Shown here in pieces: positions 1-9,921 of a DNA stretch of 64,000 nt. Numbering within the stretch: position 1 is the first letter of the stretch; each line of letters starts with the position of its first letter. The stretch comes from Acanthochlamys bracteata. Taxonomy: Eukaryota; Streptophyta; Magnoliopsida; Pandanales; Velloziaceae. The translations under genes were made by a program, and so were the position numbers. Below the pieces are notes generated by a model. That model saw only the letters and a list, made by a program, of their open reading frames with translations, made no database searches and was not told the origin of the DNA. The stretch is taken from NCBI GenBank assembly GCA_019914995.1, contig CM034134.1, positions 1,196,145-1,260,144 of the forward strand, written 5' to 3'.

Positions 1-187
1 AATATTTTTTCCCTATTTTGTATTTTTTTTGTTAGTTTATTTTTTCTTCTATGTTTTTTAATAAAAAAATAGTAAACTTTCTCGCTGCCGTCAACGCTTT
101 AGTATTTTCGATTTGGCAGGTCAACTCGTGATTTATTGATTCGGACAGCATTTCAATTCAACATCCGGTCCAATTTTTATAACTATG
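1..187. mobile_element. Truncated end of a DNA transposon or MITE (same family as 27481-28088)
   Basis: The first ~187 bases match the last ~190 bases of the element at 27481-28088. Both have a T-rich stretch, then a block with 'cgtcaacg.tttagtattttc/tgat' and an end reading CCAATTTTTAYRACTATG. The left part lies outside the window. There is no coding capacity. Superfamily not determined. Confidence 0.6.
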
Positions 188-231
188 ATCATTTCTACCC
201 TGCACATCATTCTAGCATTCACTAACTAATG

Positions 232-2548
232 TAGAATACACATATATACCGAGTATGTATGTTACCGCAATCACTTCCTCAGCATTCATTCGGGTGCGGC
301 CGGTAATCAAATGATTGAGATGTAGGAGATATTTCCAATTACTTTTGAAAAGGAATTTATCTAAAGAAAGGTATTCTACAGATTTTTAAAAATAATTTTT
401 ATCTAAAAATAATTAAAATAAGTAATAATAAAATCTTATTAGATAAAAATCTTTTGTATTTTTTAAATTTTATAAAATTTTTGTAAAATTTTATAAAAAA
501 TTTATTAAGAAATGTGAAATAAAAAGAAGTTGTAAAGCATCAACAATTAACAAAGACAATTAGACCAATAAAACAAAAAACTTTTAAAGAAAAAAATATA
601 TATTTAATCACCCCAATAGATAAAAGCCCATCAATTTTGCCATTTTTTTCCCACTCCACTAAGGAGTAAATTTTGTTAGCCTGGAATCATTATATCTTAT
701 ATGCAATTCATGACTATAATGAAGGATGTAGGAATTCAGTAGTCTCAAGATGCGTTTACCCTTCTGCGGTAGAATCACACAGTCCACGGTAGGGGTGATA
801 AATTTCGATCCGACTTAAAAATTCAATTCAAAACTGACTTTAAAAAGATCGAATTCGGGTCAAACCTTAATCGAGTTTGGATCGATTTCGAATTAATCCG
901 AAAATAACTCGAAAAATTAGGATCGAATTCGAATTGATCCGAAATTTATCCGTATAACTATTTATATAATATATATTACTTAATAATTAAAAAATAATAA
1001 GAAAAATTTAAATTTAATTTGTATATATATATATTCTAATTTATCTTAATTTAACTAATTTTTATTTAATTTATAAATTTTGTCAAAATTAATATATTTT
1101 TTTAAATATATCATATTTAATAATTTTTATATATTATTAATAAAAATTAATATTTATAAATTTTATTTTAATAATTTTAATTATTAAATAGGTTGACCCG
1201 AATTTGATCCGATTATAAATAAGTTAGGTTAGGATTGACAATTTTGATCCATATAAATAAATGGATCAGATTAGAATTGAATAATTTTGATCTGATTATT
1301 ATATGGATCGATTCGGAACCGATCCATAAATCAGAATTGCCACCCCTAGTCCACCGTGATGCAACGGTGGAACATCAACAGCCTGCAAAACTCTTATATC
1401 ACCAGGGTGTCTTAGCTACTACTACTACTCTTCCTTTCAACAAACCTCGCTGTTATCGGATCCACCTCTGTAACAAGTAGACAGACAGCACAAAAAAGAA
1501 TCCTACTTCTAAAATATAAAATTTCAACAAATCCATAATTTATAGTTGTGGTTTGTTTTCATCCAAGCAACTGAGTATTGACCTTCTCTTAAGAATGAAA
1601 ATCCTTGATTTGGTTCTCAGTTTGTAACGCTTTGAGGCTATAAAAGGTTTATGCGACAGGCTTGTAACCACAGGAAAGCATCTTCTTGAACACTGAGGAA
1701 CATCATTCCAAGTGCTTCACAATTCATTTCTGGATCAGTCAAAATCGTGTCCAATTTCTGCACAGATTCTTCTTGCTTTCTTTCAAAGACTGCATTGATA
1801 ACACCAAGTGTTGAAAGAAAGTAACTTTTGAAGATTTAGAAAGCAAGGCTGGTATTTGCTGTAGGCAAGCACATCCAGAGTTCTATGCTCTGACTCAAAC
1901 TTGGACATTCTGTTTCTAAAGGACAACTTCACAGAAGATGCAGAATCAACAGCTACAACTCCTTTATAGCCACCAAATCGTATCTGGAGTGTTGATGTTG
2001 TGTAACTTAAACCATGTTTAGAAGTGACTTTTTTCAAATGCAGCTGAAAGTTTTCCAATTCCATCCAAGAGATAACGAAACCTCATCGCTACACATCATG
2101 AAGGAGCGCAAACTCATGCGGATGTACATCCAAAGTTTCTCGTGAGGAACTGAAGGGTTGTCCAAGCCTTGCATCATATTTAGCAGCATTCTGTATCCTA
2201 TGAAAATCACCCATTCAATCTCTTATGCTAGCAGCAGTTATACCATCACTAGAAGCAACATCCAGGAAGAATTCTCCCGTAACTGACTATACGAAAAGGC
2301 AAGAAACTCAAACTTCTTTTTGCCAATAGTGATGCCACTATTCAGTGTAGACAGTGTTCTCTTGTAGATAGAAGTATGTTTTTCTTCAGCATTTTAAACA
2401 TTGTGAGGTATCAGATATGTCGAATGCATTTTCTATCCATCTTCATCAACAAAGGTGAAGCGAACTAAGTTATCAATGTATCTACTGAAATCGCGAACTA
2501 CACAGTTGGACACAATGATTTCATTATGTTCATCTAGTGCAACTGACC
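232..2548 (-). pseudogene. RDR1: RDR1-C: truncated RNA-dependent RNA polymerase 1 pseudogene
   Basis: Reading on the minus strand, 1349-2545 and 735-789 match the 3' two-thirds of exon 2 of the intact copies (11606-13488 and 20231-22113), with many small indels and stops. One surviving stretch (1783-2064) still encodes the conserved RFGGYKGVVAVD and MSKFESEH motifs. Exon 3 is reduced to about 255-310, where the codons for PHPNEC are followed by TGA in place of TCA. The catalytic DLDGD codons are deleted. Exon 4, exon 1 and the 5' third of exon 2 are absent. A 559-bp hAT-type MITE (790-1348) splits the end of exon 2. Similarity stops at about 2545, some 60 bp before the last exon of the RBR gene. 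No functional polymerase can be made from it; a non-coding transcript is conceivable. Confidence 0.9.
790..1348 (+). mobile_element. hAT-type MITE, 559 bp, inserted in RDR1-C exon 2
   Basis: The termini are TAGGGGTG... and ...TTGCCACCCCTA. The 8-bp flanks GTCCACGG (782-789) and GTCCACCG (1349-1356) are a target-site duplication with one mismatch, and they derive from RDR1 exon 2 (compare 'gtccaccaagtgatg' in copy A). The centre is very AT-rich and the flanks are full of 'gatccga' motifs. There is no transposase. An inverted copy lies at 45351-45902 and a truncated relative at about 16508-16668. An 8-bp duplication with TAGGG-type ends is typical of the hAT superfamily. Confidence 0.85.
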
Positions 2549-2602
2549 ACAATTATTTCAATGCTTGATTGATCAACATAAGCCTCTGAAAAATGGAATT
2601 GA

Positions 2603-4312
2603 TCATCTTCCGCAGGTGTCACAGTAGTGATCTCTGGTCATCTGTTTTCCACATCCATAGCAAAATGTATGCCCGCACCTATACATAAACGACATTTAAG
2701 GGTGTTTTCTTTTGTTTTGAATAATACTTAACTTTTCAAATAGTAATATTTTGAAAAAATAAACTATAGAAAATAAATTATTGTATTATCACCAAGTGGC
2801 TTTGAAAACAAAATGTTAATCATGAATGCTAAAAAATACATCACCCTAAGAACTGATCAGGAAGAAAGAAGTCATCGTTTAAGTATTTGATTTTGAATTC
2901 AAGTTGTGAGTAGAGTACCTGCACTTGACGAACATACATCCGGCGATTTTTTCGACGAAAAATTTGCACATAGGACACCTCTGCCATTTATAATTCTTCG
3001 CGACGTCAATCAGCATCCTGTCCTCAGACGCTCTTTCCTCCGGCTGCAGTTTCTGGTACTCCTCGCACGCGATCTCGGCGTGCCACGGCTCTCCGCATTT
3101 GGCACAAAACATCCGGTGACAGTACGGACACTCCGCTTCCATCACCGCTTCTTTTCCTTCTTCGCGTTCGTCTATCAACAATCCAGAGCAGTCTTTAAAC
3201 GGGCAGTAAAACTTCGCTGCGCCATCTATCGATGACTCGCACAACGACATCCCCCAGCGTTCATAAACTTCTTCTTTGATAACGTGACGGCAAGTCTCAG
3301 GGTCCAAGAATCCGGTAACGCATTCCGGATCAGGGCATTTCAGGCTGGTAATATTTTCTTCCATTTTGGATTCCACATATTTTCCGATACAATCGTCGCA
3401 GTAGCAATGCCGACATCTTTCGACCCAGAAGAGCCGACTAAATGGTATGTATTCTGTACAGATCGTGCATTCTGTCCCGATGATCGGTTTCTTTCCTTTC
3501 TTGTCTACCGATGTTGACAGTGCAGGTGAAGCTGAGGCTGCTACTTCTTTCTGTTTGATTTTCAGTGGCCGAAAAATTGGGGTTTCGATATCGGACTCTT
3601 TTGCACTGTTTTTAGCAACGCCAACTACAGAAGAAGCAGAACCAGAAGAGACCACGAGGACTTCTTGGAGTTGGAGATGATCGGCAAAACTGGCATCGGC
3701 AAGCGAAGGGATGTCTTCTTCCATTGCAAAGGTGAGTAAATCGTCAGAAGCTGCGAGTGCGAGGAACTCGTCGTCGACATGGTTGTCGAGATCATGATCA
3801 GCTCTATCAAAATTTCTTACTGCAACAGCAACAGAAGAAGAAGATTCTCCGGTTTCGCGAATATTGGAGGTTTGATTTATAGACATCAAAGAAGTAGCAG
3901 AAGAAGGTTTTACATCTCCGGCGACGATAGAGCTTGGTTCTTTTTCATCTATAGAAGAAGAAGAACCAGAAGAGACGATAGAGATCGGTTCTTTATCATC
4001 TACTGAAGAAGAGGAAGAACCAGAAGAGACGATAAAGATCAATTCTTTATCATCTACCGAAGAAGAAGAACCAGAAGAGACCACGAGGACTTCTTGGAGT
4101 TGGAGATGATCGGCAAAACTGGCATCGGCAAGCGAAGGGATGTCTTCTTCCATTGCAAAGGTCAGTAAATCGTCAGAAGCCGCTAGCTCGAGGAACTCGT
4201 CGTCGAAATGGTTGTCAAGATCATGATCAATCCTATCAAAATTTCTCACTGCAACAACAGCAGAAGAAGATTCTGCGGTTTCGCAAATTATGGTAGATTG
4301 ATTAATAGCCAT
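2603..4312 (-). CDS. RBR-type (RING1-IBR-RING2) E3 ubiquitin ligase, 2 exons, 489 aa
   Basis: Exon 1 is 2919-4312 and exon 2 is 2603-2678. The intron (2679-2918) has GT-AG ends and restores RING2 exactly. RBR ligases take ubiquitin from an E2 onto a RING2 cysteine before passing it to the substrate. Visible ligands: RING1 C282, C285, C300, H302, C305, C308, C326, C331; IBR about 350-415 with CPYC and CAKCGEPWH; RING2 C446, C449, C464, C466, C471, C474, H482, C484. The likely catalytic cysteine is C459 in AGCMF. The last residues are DHYCDTCGR. The N-terminal half (1-280) is acidic and Ser-rich and consists of a recent tandem duplication (about 1-83 and 143-226) joined by VSSGSSSS-VDDKE repeats. 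The start at 4312 heads the long open frame; an older start at 4412 is frame-shifted. The gene sits where the 5' half of RDR1-C should be. The family call is firm; substrate and subfamily are unknown. Confidence 0.9.
3635..3886 (-). repeat. Second copy of the internal duplication in the RBR gene
   Basis: It encodes residues 143-226 (MSINQT...VLVVSSG) and is nearly identical in DNA to 4064-4312, which encodes residues 1-83. The strongest stretch (about 3655-3800 against 4080-4225) shows only a few differences by eye, so the duplication is recent. Confidence 0.85.
4064..4312 (-). repeat. First copy of the internal duplication in the RBR gene
   Basis: It encodes residues 1-83 (MAINQS...VLVVSSG). 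It is the partner of 3635-3886; between them lie three VSSGSSSS-type serine repeats. Confidence 0.85.
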
Positions 4313-4412
4313 GAAAGAAGTAGTAGAAGAAGGTTTTACATCTCCGGCGACAGAGATCGGTAATTATCAGCTACTGAAGAAGAAGAAGAAGAAGTGAGAG
4401 AGTTAATTTGAG
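4313..4412 (-). other. Remnant 5' coding start of the RBR gene
   Basis: The ATG at 4410-4412 opens a short frame (MAQINSLTSSSSSS...). It runs into sequence matching the end of the duplicated unit ('ccggagatgtaaaaccttcttc', compare about 3900-3925) but in a shifted frame, and stops near 4340. It looks like the older start, cut off by the same slippage or duplication that made the present start at 4312. It would now act as an upstream ORF if transcribed. Confidence 0.5.
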
Positions 4413-4621
4413 CCATTATTGAGAAGAATAATTGATGTTCGCTTTTTTGTTACGAGGAAGAAGATTGATGAAAAATGAAGGAGAGAAGAAGATGGAGGGG
4501 TTTTTCTTTTGGTCTGACTACTGACAGAATATGAAAAATGCTGGCCAATTGGAATGAAATGGAACCAAATTGAAAGAGGGAAGGATTGGGACCTACACAT
4601 CTCACCACTTTGAAGTCCTGC

Positions 4622-4808
4622 TCTAATGCATTTGAAAAAACATTTTTCGAAAGCTATTTTTTATTTTTTTATTTTATAATTTTTAATATATTTTTTATAA
4701 ATATAAAATTTATTTAAAAATATAAAAAATTACACATATTAAAATCTTGTTTAAAAAATAAAAATATTTTTATTTAAAAAAAATTTTATTTTATAATCAC
4801 TTCTAAAC
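4622..4808. mobile_element. AT-rich foldback MITE (family M1)
   Basis: The ends are 'gcatttgaaaaaac' and 'cacttctaaacgcattc', enclosing nearly pure A/T with the family core (TTTATAAATATAAAATTTATTTAAA). M1 copies share a 'gcgtttgaaagt.ctta...' / '...aagcaatgccaaacgc' pattern and no coding capacity. Confidence 0.6.
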
Positions 4809-4936
4809 GCATTCACGATCGAAATCAATTCATTTAAATTGGGCTTGAGTTTAACTTTCATCAAGTTTGGTCATCCTGTTTTGATCCAATAAATTAGATA
4901 GATACGGATTGTATTTGAGTTGACCATAAATTGAGA

Positions 4937-5158
4937 CATTTAGGGTGCGTTCTTTTGCACCTGAAAGTCATTTCTTATCTATTAAAAAGTCACTTCTAAT
5001 TTATTTTTTATTACAAAAAGAACATAAAAAATTACTTCTAACACATTTATCAATACAAAAAAATACATCACTTTTAATAATACTATTTTAAACAACTCAT
5101 TTCTAAAAACTCACTTTCAAAAAACTCACTTCTAAAATTAAAAGAACACATCCTTAGT
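4937..5158. mobile_element. MITE with GGGTGCGTTCTTTT termini
   Basis: The left end is AGGGTGCGTTCTTTTGCACC. The right end AAAAGAACACATCCTTA is its approximate inverted complement. About 220 bp, AT-rich and non-coding. The ends are typical of hAT-like plant MITEs; a target-site duplication is not clear. Confidence 0.6.
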
Positions 5159-5756
5159 CGGTATATGGATGGAGATATATATACATTTTTTTAAACGAAT
5201 ATCAGTGCTTATCAGTGGTCCATTCGGAATAAATATCTTTTATCTAATTTTTTGATCAAAATTACAAAAAAGAATATTTTTAAGAAATATATATTGTTTT
5301 CGTTCGGTCAATTTGATTAAAAAGTCGAATAAAAATTAATTTATAATTTAATTGAGCTAAAATTTTATAACTATATTCTTAATTCAAAATTTTGTATATA
5401 CCTAATAAATTTTGTGAGCATATTTTCTAATTTTTTTGCTTAGTTTATCAAAAAATTTTGTCAGCATATTTTTTTGTCAAAAATTAATCTCCTTATCTAA
5501 TAAATAATACCTAACACTTTTTGCCTATAATTTTGACAAGTAATTTTTATAATTTTTATTTTAATAATTTTTAAATAGATTAAATTTATTATAATTCAAC
5601 TATTATATGGATTTTATTAGACCCAATATTTTTGACACATGCAAATTTTTAAATTGGATCTTAAGCGATTTTGATCCGAACCTAATTTGTTATTTCGTAT
5701 CGCCATCCTATATAGGCTTATAGAGTGAGTTGAAGTTGTTTCATTTTTAGAAAGGG

Positions 5757-5999
5757 AGCGTTTGAGAGTAATAGAACTTTTCTATAAAAATAAATATTTT
5801 TATATTTATTTTAAAATGAGTTTATTTGTTTATTTTAAAAAAGTTAATAAAAATATGTAATAAAAAATTTTCACTATATATAATTTATATATATATTATC
5901 TAAATTTTAAATAAATTTTCTAAATATTTATAATAAATATATTTAAAAACTTAAAATTAAAAATAAAAAATTATTTTTGAAATAATCAATGGCAAACGC
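5757..5999. mobile_element. AT-rich foldback MITE (family M1)
   Basis: It begins 'gagcgtttgagagtaat' and ends 'aataatcaatggcaaacgccc', with the A/T core of family M1. It lies directly upstream of the RDR1-like promoter remnant of unit C. Confidence 0.65.
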
Positions 6000-6182
6000 C
6001 CTCTTTCATTTTTTTTTTCTTCTAAGTACTGTGTGAAGTCTTCCTCGCTAAGGAAAGAAGTATGTGCGGAGTCTTCCTTGCTAAGGAAAGAAAATATAAA
6101 TATAGAAGTGTCAACTTTAGTAATTCTTAAGGAAAAGTGGCAGTGATGCTGATAGCAAAGGTTAGAAGAATCTCGCTTCAAG
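6000..6182 (-). repeat. RDR1 promoter/5' flank remnant of unit C
   Basis: The segment with 'gaagtcttccttgctaaggaaag' (twice) and 'ggcagtgatgctgatagcaaag' matches 16365-16500 upstream of RDR1-A and the interrupted 28089-29580 upstream of RDR1-B. Read on the minus strand it keeps a TATA-like 'CTATATTTATATT' (about 6094-6107). Its coding region is no longer attached; the next downstream gene is the RBR ligase, about 1.7 kb away. Confidence 0.6.
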
Positions 6183-6422
6183 AGTGCGTTTAAAATTACT
6201 TATAAAATAAAAAAGAAAATATTATTATTTTTTTAAAATAAATTTTATTTTTTTATTTTTTAAAAAATAAAAATATATAATAAAATATTTTATTATGTAA
6301 AAAATTTTTATATTTTGAAAATTTTAAATAAATTTTTTATATTTATAAAATATATAGTAAAAATTATAATATTAAATATTAAAATAAAATATTAAAAAAA
6401 TTTGAACCAAACACTTTCTAAA
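6183..6422. mobile_element. AT-rich foldback MITE (family M1)
   Basis: It runs from 'gtgcgtttaaaattactt' to 'gaaccaaacactttc' with the family A/T core. It immediately abuts the RDR1 promoter remnant. Confidence 0.6.
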
Positions 6423-6483
6423 ATAGTCCGTCATACAAAGTAAAGATCTGTGCGCTCTATTTAAACAAATGAATCGACACTTC

Positions 6484-6862
6484 GGGCGTGTTTATAACAC
6501 TTCAAATTTTATTTTTATCAAACTTATTTTTAATATTAAATAAATAAATAAATTTTAAAATAAATTTTTTATTAAAAATGTTTTTTTAATTTAATTTAAA
6601 CTTTATTATTAATATAAAAATTTATTTTTTATTAAATTTTAAATTTAAATTTAGGTTTTTTAGTTTACTTTTTAAAATTCTTCAAACTCTAATTCGGCTA
6701 ATTTTTTAAACTCACTTTTGATATAAAATAAATAAAAGTTTTAAAATAATTTTTTATTAATTTTTTAAATTTATTTTAGAATTTATTATTAATACAAAAT
6801 TTATATAAAGATAATTTTTTATTAAAAAGATGAGTTTATTTAAAAGTAAACACACCCTTAAT
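6484..6862. mobile_element. AT-rich MITE (family M2)
   Basis: The ends are 'gggcgtgtttataacact' and 'aaaagtaaacacacccttaa', which are inverted complements. The interior is a run of 'aaattttaaataa' motifs. It is related to the element at 29985-30232. Non-coding. Confidence 0.55.
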
Positions 6863-7589
6863 TACCATAACAAATTATTTTTTGATCATTAATTGTTAAA
6901 ATTTTTAAAAATAATATTAAAATTTTAAAATATTTAATAAAACTAAATTTCGTATATTTATTTTGTATTAATAGTTAATGCTAAAATTGAATCTAAAAAA
7001 TAAATTTTTTATAAACAAATTATTTTAAATTTTTTGTTTATTTTATTAAAAATTATTTGAAAAAATAATGAGTTTTATAGAATTGTAAAGTTTGAAAGGA
7101 GCTAATAAGTTGATAACATAGTTCACAAATATTTCATATACATCTACTCAAAAAATAAAACCTAATTACATAATCCGTAGATTAATTTCTAGGAATAGAC
7201 TACTAGGCAACTCTCTATTAAGAGTTTGATTCCTGTAGCAATAAAATATGTTTCCTATACTTCAAATGGCCAAATGTTTTCAGAAATTAATACTTTCTAT
7301 TTTGATTTGGGTTCAGATTTCTATTTCAATTTCCGAAATTAATACACTAGAAGCGCCTTAAGTTGTGGTTAATTTTCAGAAAACAAATTAAACAAAAACA
7401 AACATGTAGTTAACATTCAGCGAAAAAAGAAAAGGCACAAAATCATATTAAAAAACTTGAACTTCTTCAAAAAAAACTCAGTAAGACCAAACCAATCTGC
7501 TCTTGCTTCTTGTTGTATCGACGAGATTAAAGCATCCGTTATATCGGAGAAATCTTTTTTTCACTCATCATTATTGTTTATAAAACATT

Positions 7590-7975
7590 CACTATTACAA
7601 ATCGAGTCATTACTGACTTAAAAATATCGACTAAATAATTTTAGTCATAAAATATAGTAGTTAATGACTGAAATACAAGCTGTCAAACAAGTGGTTATAA
7701 ATTACCGACTGTTAATACAACTACTCGGCAAAGAACTCAAATTATCAACTTACTAAAGGATCAGTTATTAAGAAAACTACCGACTACATGTACATTCTGT
7801 CGGCACTTTTATTGGCTATTTGAAGGCTTTGTCAATATATATTAAAATAACATCGATATATTTTTTTTGAAATATATTGACTTTTCTTATACAGTCAGTA
7901 ACTCTAAAATATTTATCGACCGCCGCTAAGACAGCCGACAACATTATACAATATACCGACTACTTCGCCATGTGT
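7590..7975. mobile_element. CACTA-like remnant
   Basis: It starts CACTATTACAAATCG and carries repeated 'accgact', 'atcgacta' and 'gtcggca' subterminal motifs like those of the better element at 8171-9046. A right terminus was not recognised. The following 7976-8170 shows a pyrimidine-rich stretch and no gene. Confidence 0.45.
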
Positions 7976-8170
7976 AGGTAAATATTATGAGGTTACCAAT
8001 TGATCCTAATCAAACCCAGTCGTGCCCGAGCTTGCCCATTTCTTTTCTCCTTCTCCTTCTATCTGTCTTTAGTTGCTAGGTTTTTGCTCTACAGTGATTT
8101 CGGCGTCGTTCAACCAATTAGAAGATAAAATCACGAGTTAAAATTCTCAATAAACGATGTATAATATATA

Positions 8171-9046
8171 CATTACTACAAAAAAAAAATAATTACCGAC
8201 TAAACGTGTTCAGTAGATAATTTTGTAAAATACCGACTGATAAAAATCAATCAGAAAATCATATAAATTTACCAACTAAATAGCCACTTGGTCGGTATTT
8301 TATAAACATCATCGACTAATACTAAGTCAGTCGGTAAATGTTTTGATAGAATACCGACTGAGTAAGTATTCGGTTGATAAGTTACCGACTGGAAAGCTTT
8401 GCAGTCGGCAAAATGTGTTAATGAACCCGATCGGGTTTATTTCCTTCCCACGCTGCCTTGGTTAGGTCTTCGCCGGAGCCGTTCCCTTGCCGCTGATCGG
8501 TGATCTACTTGAGAAATCCCGCTTCATCTCGCCGGATTTGCTCCCGTCCGACGCTAGGAGAAGAAATTTCAAAGAAATTTCGAAAGTTCTCATCCGAGTT
8601 ACCGACCGACAAAGTAGTCCCTACTTTGCAACTAACCTAGCACTACCATACCGATCACAAACTCAGTCGGTAGTTAACGACTACAAGAATGGTCGGTAAA
8701 TACCGACTAAAAGTGTAGTCGATAAATACCGACCGAAGAAGCAGTCGGTATATGCCGACTAACGTTTCAGTAGCATTTAGTCGGTAAGTACCGACTATAC
8801 GTCTGTCAGTAAACTTACCCACAGCTAAAATTGTCGGTAATTTGCAACGCACTTATCCATGGGTAATTTATAGTGCGATACCGACTAACCACATTAGTTA
8901 GTCGGCAAATGGTTTACCGACCTCGATTTGCCAACTATTTACCGATCATCAAATACATTTTCGATCGGTATTTAGCTTTGCACGATCGAATTGGATGGTT
9001 AGCATTGTTTTTAAATCGATCGGTGAAGTCATTTAATGTAGTAGTG
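8171..9046. mobile_element. Non-autonomous CACTA (En/Spm-like) element, 876 bp
   Basis: The termini are CATTACTACAAAAA and, inverted, CACTACTACATTAAA. The 3-bp flanks 'ata' (8168-8170 and 9047-9049) fit the CACTA target duplication. The arms are packed with subterminal TACCGACT / AGTCGGTA motifs in both orientations. There is no transposase. The centre (about 8425-8600) is GC-rich and unlike the rest, and could be captured host DNA. Confidence 0.8.
8425..8600 (+). other. GC-rich insert inside the CACTA element, possible captured gene fragment
   Basis: About 175 bp with markedly higher G+C than the flanking arms, free of the TACCGACT repeats. It is part of a short open frame on the plus strand (8487-8699) that runs into the arm. 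The protein (MPLIGDLLEKSRFISPDLL...) is not recognised. CACTA elements are known to pick up gene pieces; this is inference here. Confidence 0.35.
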
Positions 9047-9129
9047 ATAGGAGCACAAGTATTTAAATTAGAAAAAATATCTAATATTTAAGTTAGAAAA
9101 ATATCAAATATAATATCTAATTTTAGAAA

Positions 9130-9660
9130 ACTAAATATTTTAACACTCTTCCTCAAGTTGGTGTTACACATGCCCAACTTGTTTAGAAACTTTGAGAAGA
9201 TATGTTTTGAAACTGTTTTGATGAGAATGTCGGCCAACTAATCTTCTGATCGAACTTTAGGCAACTTCAAAATTTTTTCATCCAATTTTTTATTTATGAA
9301 GAATCTGTCTACCTCAACATGTTTTCTACGATAATGTTAGACTGTATTATATGTTATGCCATATGCCGCTTTGTTATCACAAAATAATCGAATCAATTAT
9401 TTAAATGCAAAGCCTAAATCTTCTATAAGAAGTCTCAGCCTTAATGATACACAAAGTTAAAGAGCTAAACTTCTAAATTCAGCTTCTGCACTTGAGCGTG
9501 TTACAACATTCTGATTTTTACTTCTCCATATAAATAGATTACCGCCCACAAAGACAAATTAATCTGAGGTGGACCGTCTATCATCAATTGCTTCGGCTCA
9601 GTCAGTATTAGTATATATATCTATATTTTGACAATTCATATTCTTTTTTAATAGAATTTC
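9130..9660 (-). pseudogene. Ty1/copia retrotransposon 3' pol fragment (RNase H region)
   Basis: Read on the minus strand, about 9480-9610 encodes the copia RNase H signature, with DDRRSTS, FVGGNL, WRSKNQNVV and RSSAEAEFR visible in one degenerate frame with stops. Toward 9130 lies the typical copia 3' end ('cttcctcaagttggtg', 'acacatgcccaacttg'). The rest of the element is missing. Inactive relic between RDR1 units C and A. Confidence 0.8.
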
Positions 9661-9921
9661 TTTTAGGAGCAGACTTTAAGTATCTCCAGATAGGAAGTAA
9701 GAAAATCAGAAACATGGTGTCTCGACAACAAGTGTTTTTTAAACGACACATACTGTTCCATACCCGTAAGTTGATTTGGGTATCCTAAAGTCGAACGCAA
9801 TGTACACTAAAATTGAATCAGACTGAACACCACAAGTATTGTCCTGAGAAAACACTATTATTTTGCAGCAATACATATGCAGTCACATTCATTTACTGCT
9901 CAAACAAATTCACCCTAAAAC

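Larger units (their letters stand above)
190..7515 (-). repeat. RDR1 tandem duplication unit C (degenerate)
   Basis: This is the leftmost of three diverged tandem units. It holds an exon 3 scrap (about 255-310), the end of exon 2 (about 735-2545), an RDR1-like promoter segment (about 6020-6182) and the common far-upstream segment (about 7128-7515). The upstream segments correspond to 16360-16500 and 16700-17180 in unit A, and to 28085-29580 and 30300-30680 in unit B. An RBR ligase gene and several MITEs interrupt it. Edges are approximate, judged by eye. Confidence 0.65.

Noticed and set aside
1235-1480. 81-codon plus-strand frame
   Set aside because: It spans the end of the hAT-type MITE and antisense RDR1-C exon 2; not a gene.
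8171-9046. Regularly repeated TACCGACT / AGTCGGTA motifs, array-like at first sight
   Set aside because: Spacing and orientation vary, and the motifs sit inside an element with CACTA ends and a 3-bp duplication. They are subterminal transposase-binding-type repeats, not a CRISPR array.
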